Program-made: the position numbers and the translations under genes | Source of the DNA: Alphaproteobacteria bacterium | GTDB lineage: Bacteria > Pseudomonadota > Alphaproteobacteria > CAAHEQ01 > UBA3637 | Length of the DNA: 64,000 bases | NCBI GenBank assembly: GCA_015062385.1 | Contig: SUUT01000002.1 | Span: forward strand, 64,465-128,464 | Reading direction: 5' to 3' | Shown: positions 60,966-64,000 of the stretch, piece by piece | Layout of the letters: every line of letters starts with the position of its first letter | Numbering within the stretch: position 1 is the first letter of the stretch | Notes under the pieces: model-generated | Database searches by the model: none | What the model saw: the letters and a program-made list of their open reading frames with translations, nothing else | Told to the model about the DNA's origin: nothing

Positions 60966-61121
60966 TCTTTCCCCCTATATTCTATTTATGTAGAAAATAT
61001 TTATTTAAAATCAACAAGAAAAAAGAATATTTTTTATTATCAAATAATTATTTATCACTTTTAATGTAGAAATTAAAAAAGCCTCTCCAAGTTGGCTACG
61101 GCTTTCTACACATAAAAAAAA
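60966..61121. other. intergenic region, no gene seen
   Basis: AT-rich spacer between the channel gene and the tRNA-Val terminator. AAAGCC and GGCTTT (61079-61104) could form a weak stem. Nothing else is supported. Confidence 0.5.
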
Positions 61122-61141
61122 CCTCTTTAAAACAAAAGAGG
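61122..61141 (-). terminator. terminator of tRNA-Val
   Basis: CCTCTTT and AAAGAGG form a 7-bp stem with a 6-base loop, followed on the minus strand by TTTTTTTTATG, just downstream of the tRNA. Confidence 0.85.
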
Positions 61142-61149
61142 ATTTTGTA

Positions 61150-61224
61150 TGGTGGGTGTGACAGGGATTGAACCTGTGACCCCTACCGTGTGAAGGTAAT
61201 GCTCTCCCGCTGAGCTACACACCC
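61150..61224 (-). tRNA. tRNA-Val (anticodon CAC)
   Basis: 75 bases with encoded CCA. Acceptor arms are GGGTGTG and CACACCC, D-arm GCTCAGCGGGAGAGC, anticodon stem TTACC / GGTAG enclosing TTCACAC (anticodon CAC), and T-arm CACAGGTTCAATCCCTGT. valS begins 1.2 kb downstream on the other strand. Confidence 0.95.
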
Positions 61225-61297
61225 ATCAAAACAATAGAACTTATATCAAAAACAATCTCAGTTGTCAATAAAAAATTAAAAATACGTTGATTTTTGT

Positions 61298-61326
61298 TTG
61301 ACATCAGTTATTTCCTTGCGTAAAGT
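61298..61326 (+). promoter_or_regulatory. promoter of the Stealth-type gene
   Basis: TTGACA (61298-61303), 17 bases and TAAAGT (61321-61326), 21 bases before the ATG at 61347. Confidence 0.7.
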
Positions 61327-61346
61327 ATCAAAACAAGGAAATAAAA

Positions 61347-62369
61347 ATGAAGTTACCGGATAAATCAAAAAAAATTTTAGCAACCCTCGGTTGTTTGTTG
61401 GTTTTAACAATCGGCTATATATGGTTTTATTTTAACAAAGTAAATGAAGTAGATTATCCTGTTGATATGGTTTATTTATGGGTTAATGGACACGATGAAG
61501 AATGGCAAAAAAAGAAAGAGTTTTGGCAAGCTCAGTATGGAAAATTATCGGATAATGCTATTAATAAAGCTCGCTTTCGTCAGTTTGATGAGTTAAAATA
61601 CAGCCTACGTTCAATCGAAAAAAATTTACCCTGGTTACGTTATATTTTTATTGTGACAGATAATCAAACACCGGAATGGCTGAATACAAATCATCCCAAA
61701 ATAAAAATGGTTAATCATATGGATATTTTTCCTGAAAGTGCTTTGCCAACCTTTAATTCTGTCGCCATTGAAACCCGCTTACCCTATATTGATGAGTTAG
61801 CAGAACATTTTTTATTTGCTAACGATGATAATTATGTGCGTGTACCATTAAATAAAAGTTTTTTCTTTGATAAAAACGGAAATCCAAATGTTTTTGTAAA
61901 ATTTAAAAAGAAAACGTCAGATAAAAACATGTGGTTATCTCAAATTAAAAAAGCACATGAATTGGTTGCATCAAAATATCCGCTTGATTATGCAGTTACG
62001 CCATCACACAATATTGATGCTTATAGAAAATCTTATTTTTTGGATACAATTAATGAATTTAAAGAAGAATTTTATAAAACAACACATTCTAAATTTCGGC
62101 AACCGACAGATGTTCAACGAATTATTGTTTCTTTAACTGATAACATGAAAAACAGAACAAATATTTTTGATAAATCAGATTATCGTCATTTTCCACCAAC
62201 TTGCAATAAGGCTTTTTCATTGATTTCTCGAGATTTTTTAACATTAGACGAAGAAATGCCATGCTTATTTTGTTTGAATGATTTTGAGGGAAAAACAGAC
62301 AGGGAAATATTAATAACATTAAAAATTTTAGAATGTTTATTTCCTGAAAAATCAACATTTGAAAAATAA
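61347..62369 (+). CDS. Stealth family capsular/surface polysaccharide phosphotransferase
   Basis: A 340-residue protein with an N-terminal membrane helix (ILATLGCLLVLTIGYIWFYF). Stealth conserved regions are in order: CR1 VDMVYLWVNGHDEEWQ, CR2 FRQFDELKYSLRSIEKNLPW then IFIVTDNQTPEWL, and PTFNSVAIETRLPYI with EHFLFANDDNYV (N-D-D metal motif). CR3/CR4 follow less clearly (TPSHNIDAYRKS; FRQPTDVQR). Stealth enzymes transfer hexose-1-phosphate to glycans (CpsY, SacB, GNPTAB), making phosphodiester-linked surface polymers. A solitary gene away from a capsule cluster suggests modification of another glycan. RBS AAGGA; own promoter. Confidence 0.9.
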   Translation: MKLPDKSKKILATLGCLLVLTIGYIWFYFNKVNEVDYPVDMVYLWVNGHDEEWQKKKEFWQAQYGKLSDNAINKARFRQFDELKYSLRSIEKNLPWLRYIFIVTDNQTPEWLNTNHPKIKMVNHMDIFPESALPTFNSVAIETRLPYIDELAEHFLFANDDNYVRVPLNKSFFFDKNGNPNVFVKFKKKTSDKNMWLSQIKKAHELVASKYPLDYAVTPSHNIDAYRKSYFLDTINEFKEEFYKTTHSKFRQPTDVQRIIVSLTDNMKNRTNIFDKSDYRHFPPTCNKAFSLISRDFLTLDEEMPCLFCLNDFEGKTDREILITLKILECLFPEKSTFEK

Positions 62370-62462
62370 ATTAAAAATCTGTTTTATAATGCTTGATTTT
62401 TAATGATGTATCAGTTATGATAATGCCAGTTTTATGTTTTGTTATTTAATATGAGGAAAAAA

Positions 62463-64000
62463 ATGTCAAAATACAAGGAAACCAGAAAACTAGACGATAA
62501 ATTCAATTCGGAAGCTATGGAGGAACGCAGTATTCGTTTTTGGGAAGAAAACAACGTTTATCAATATGATAAAACAGCTTCTCGTGAAAATACATTTGTT
62601 GTGGATACCCCTCCTCCAACTGTGTCGGGGTCTTTGCATATCGGGCATATTTTTTCATACACACAAACAGATGTAATGGTTCGGTATAATCGTATGCTTG
62701 GCAAATCCATTTTTTACCCAATTGGATGGGATGATAACGGCTTGCCGACAGAACGTCGTGTTCAAAATTATTTTAATATTGCATGTAATCCTAATGTGCC
62801 GTATGATCCTGATTTTAAACCAATTCATGACCCTAAATCAAAAGAACCACGCAAAGATGTTTCTCGTCAAAATTTTATTGAAGCATGTGATGAATTAGTT
62901 GTAAATGATGAAAAAATTTTCGAAGATATTTTCCGACACATCGGTCATTCCTATGATTGGAGTTTAAAATACGCAACTATTGATAAAAAGTCACGTCGGG
63001 AAGCTCAAAAATCATTTTTAGATTTAGTTCATCGGGGATTAGCCAAATCCGTTGAAGCTCCGACTATGTGGGATGTAACGTTCCAATCAGCTGTTGCACA
63101 AGCTGAAATTGAAGACAGAGAAACAGCCGGTTTCTTCCACGATATTCATTTCGGTGTAGAAGGTTCCGATACAAAATTTACCATTGCAACAACTCGTCCG
63201 GAATTTTTGCCGGCTTGTATTGCGGTTGTTGCTCATCCGGATGATGAACGCTATAAACCTTTCTTTGGTAAAAAAGCCATTGTGCCGTTGTTTGACATTC
63301 CTGTTCCGATTGTGCCGTCTGAACATGCTGAAATGGACAAAGGAACCGGTATTATGATGGTTTGTACATTCGGGGATGCTGCTGACGTCGCTTGGTGGAA
63401 AAAATCCGGTTTGCCGATTAAACAAATTATCGGTTTGGACGGTCGTTTAATGGATATTGAATACGGCAAAGGTAATTTTGTGTCTTTAAATGCCGAAAAA
63501 GCTGTCTCTTATTATGAACAAATCAAAGGATTAAAAGTTAAAGATGCTCGGGCTAAAATTGTTGAATTCTTGCGGGAAAGTGGTGATTTGGTCGGCGAAC
63601 CGAAACCGTTAATGCATCCGGTTAAATTCTATGAAAAAGGATCTGTTCCTTTGGAATTTGTTTCTTCTCGTCAATGGTTTGTTTCTATTTTAAATTTAAA
63701 AAATGAATTATTGGATATGGGTCGCAAAATTAAATGGACTCCAGCACACATGCAATCTCGTTATGAAGCTTGGGTTGAAGGGTTAAATCAAGATTGGTGT
63801 ATTTCCCGTCAACGCTTTTTCGGAGTTCCCTTCCCTGTTTGGTATAAAATTAATGAAAAAGGTGTTATTGATTATGATTCTCCGATATATCCGTCTGTTG
63901 ATGAATTACCGATTGATCCGATGATTGCCGTTCCTGCCGGATATACGGAAGAACAACGCAATCAGCCAAACGGTTTTGTCGGAGATAAAGATATTATGGA
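62463..64000 (+). CDS. valS: valyl-tRNA synthetase, N-terminal part (3' end outside window)
   Basis: The frame is open from the ATG at 62463 (TGAGGA upstream) to the end of the window, ~512 codons. ValS charges tRNA-Val and edits mischarged threonine. Visible are the zinc-independent start EERSIRFWEENNVYQYD, the HIGH motif as SGSLHIGHIF, FYPIGWDDNGLPTERRVQNY (the form of the archaeal-like ValS known from Rickettsia and other alphaproteobacteria), editing-domain residues in FTIATTRPEFLPACIAVVAHPD, and the later region RQRFFGVPFPVWYKI. The KMSKS motif would lie outside the window. Confidence 0.95.
   Translation, partial: MSKYKETRKLDDKFNSEAMEERSIRFWEENNVYQYDKTASRENTFVVDTPPPTVSGSLHIGHIFSYTQTDVMVRYNRMLGKSIFYPIGWDDNGLPTERRVQNYFNIACNPNVPYDPDFKPIHDPKSKEPRKDVSRQNFIEACDELVVNDEKIFEDIFRHIGHSYDWSLKYATIDKKSRREAQKSFLDLVHRGLAKSVEAPTMWDVTFQSAVAQAEIEDRETAGFFHDIHFGVEGSDTKFTIATTRPEFLPACIAVVAHPDDERYKPFFGKKAIVPLFDIPVPIVPSEHAEMDKGTGIMMVCTFGDAADVAWWKKSGLPIKQIIGLDGRLMDIEYGKGNFVSLNAEKAVSYYEQIKGLKVKDARAKIVEFLRESGDLVGEPKPLMHPVKFYEKGSVPLEFVSSRQWFVSILNLKNELLDMGRKIKWTPAHMQSRYEAWVEGLNQDWCISRQRFFGVPFPVWYKINEKGVIDYDSPIYPSVDELPIDPMIAVPAGYTEEQRNQPNGFVGDKDIM

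Overview
The window is AT-rich chromosomal DNA of a Gram-negative bacterium, most likely an anaerobic, host- or gut-associated alphaproteobacterium. The evidence is an AddA/AddB pair, a Tim44-domain protein, SecB, outer-membrane lipoproteins, an autotransporter, MltA/MltB/RlpA, a ValS whose HIGH-region context looks like the archaeal-type enzyme I recall from Rickettsia and relatives, and a full-length NifJ (pyruvate:ferredoxin oxidoreductase). The lineage is inference. No transposase, integrase, phage or CRISPR genes were seen.

Layout. 0-14 kb: end of malQ, an acyl-ACP thioesterase, a large pilin-like protein with a VWA head, a prohibitin-like protein, an EnvC-type protein and gpmI, an orphan histidine kinase, a U32 protein, a uridine-kinase-like protein and two small ankyrin proteins. 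14-15.6 kb: a coiled-coil protein and bcp. 15.8-21.8 kb: a diversity-generating retroelement (DGR) locus. 21.9-32 kb: a three-domain Aas-like lipid enzyme, nifJ and an autotransporter. 32-41 kb: an unknown protein, tRNA-Ser, a cell-wall run (mltB-rlpA-dac) and tmk-holB-tatD-MBL. 40.65-41.94 kb: a gene-free region with a dif-like site. 41.9-48 kb: a second modular pilin-like protein, trxA, tsaD, smr, mltA and a Tim44 gene. 48-58 kb: secB, tsaE-amgK-murU-addB-addA, a lipoprotein and a HAD phosphatase. 58-64 kb: NUDIX and histidine phosphatases, an NPYG-repeat protein, a K+ channel, tRNA-Val, a Stealth-type glycan phosphotransferase and the start of valS.

The most notable system is the DGR. A reverse transcriptase (17676-18989, -), an Avd accessory protein (19223-19609, -) and a 91-bp template repeat between them (19011-19101) accompany a small secreted C-type-lectin-like target (16127-16495, +). 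The target's last 94 bp are the variable repeat. Aligned by hand, template and variable repeat differ at 14 positions, every one an adenine in the template, plus one in-frame 3-nt insertion. Non-diversified versions of the same domain form two modules of a pilin-like protein at 41940-44153.

Two further patterns cut across the window. A ~150-158-bp non-coding element occurs four times, each next to a surface-protein gene (three pilin-like proteins and the autotransporter). Ten of ten GGGNAGGG octamers point toward the 40.1-45.3 kb interval, where a dif-like 28-mer lies at 41119-41146, so this window probably spans the replication terminus.
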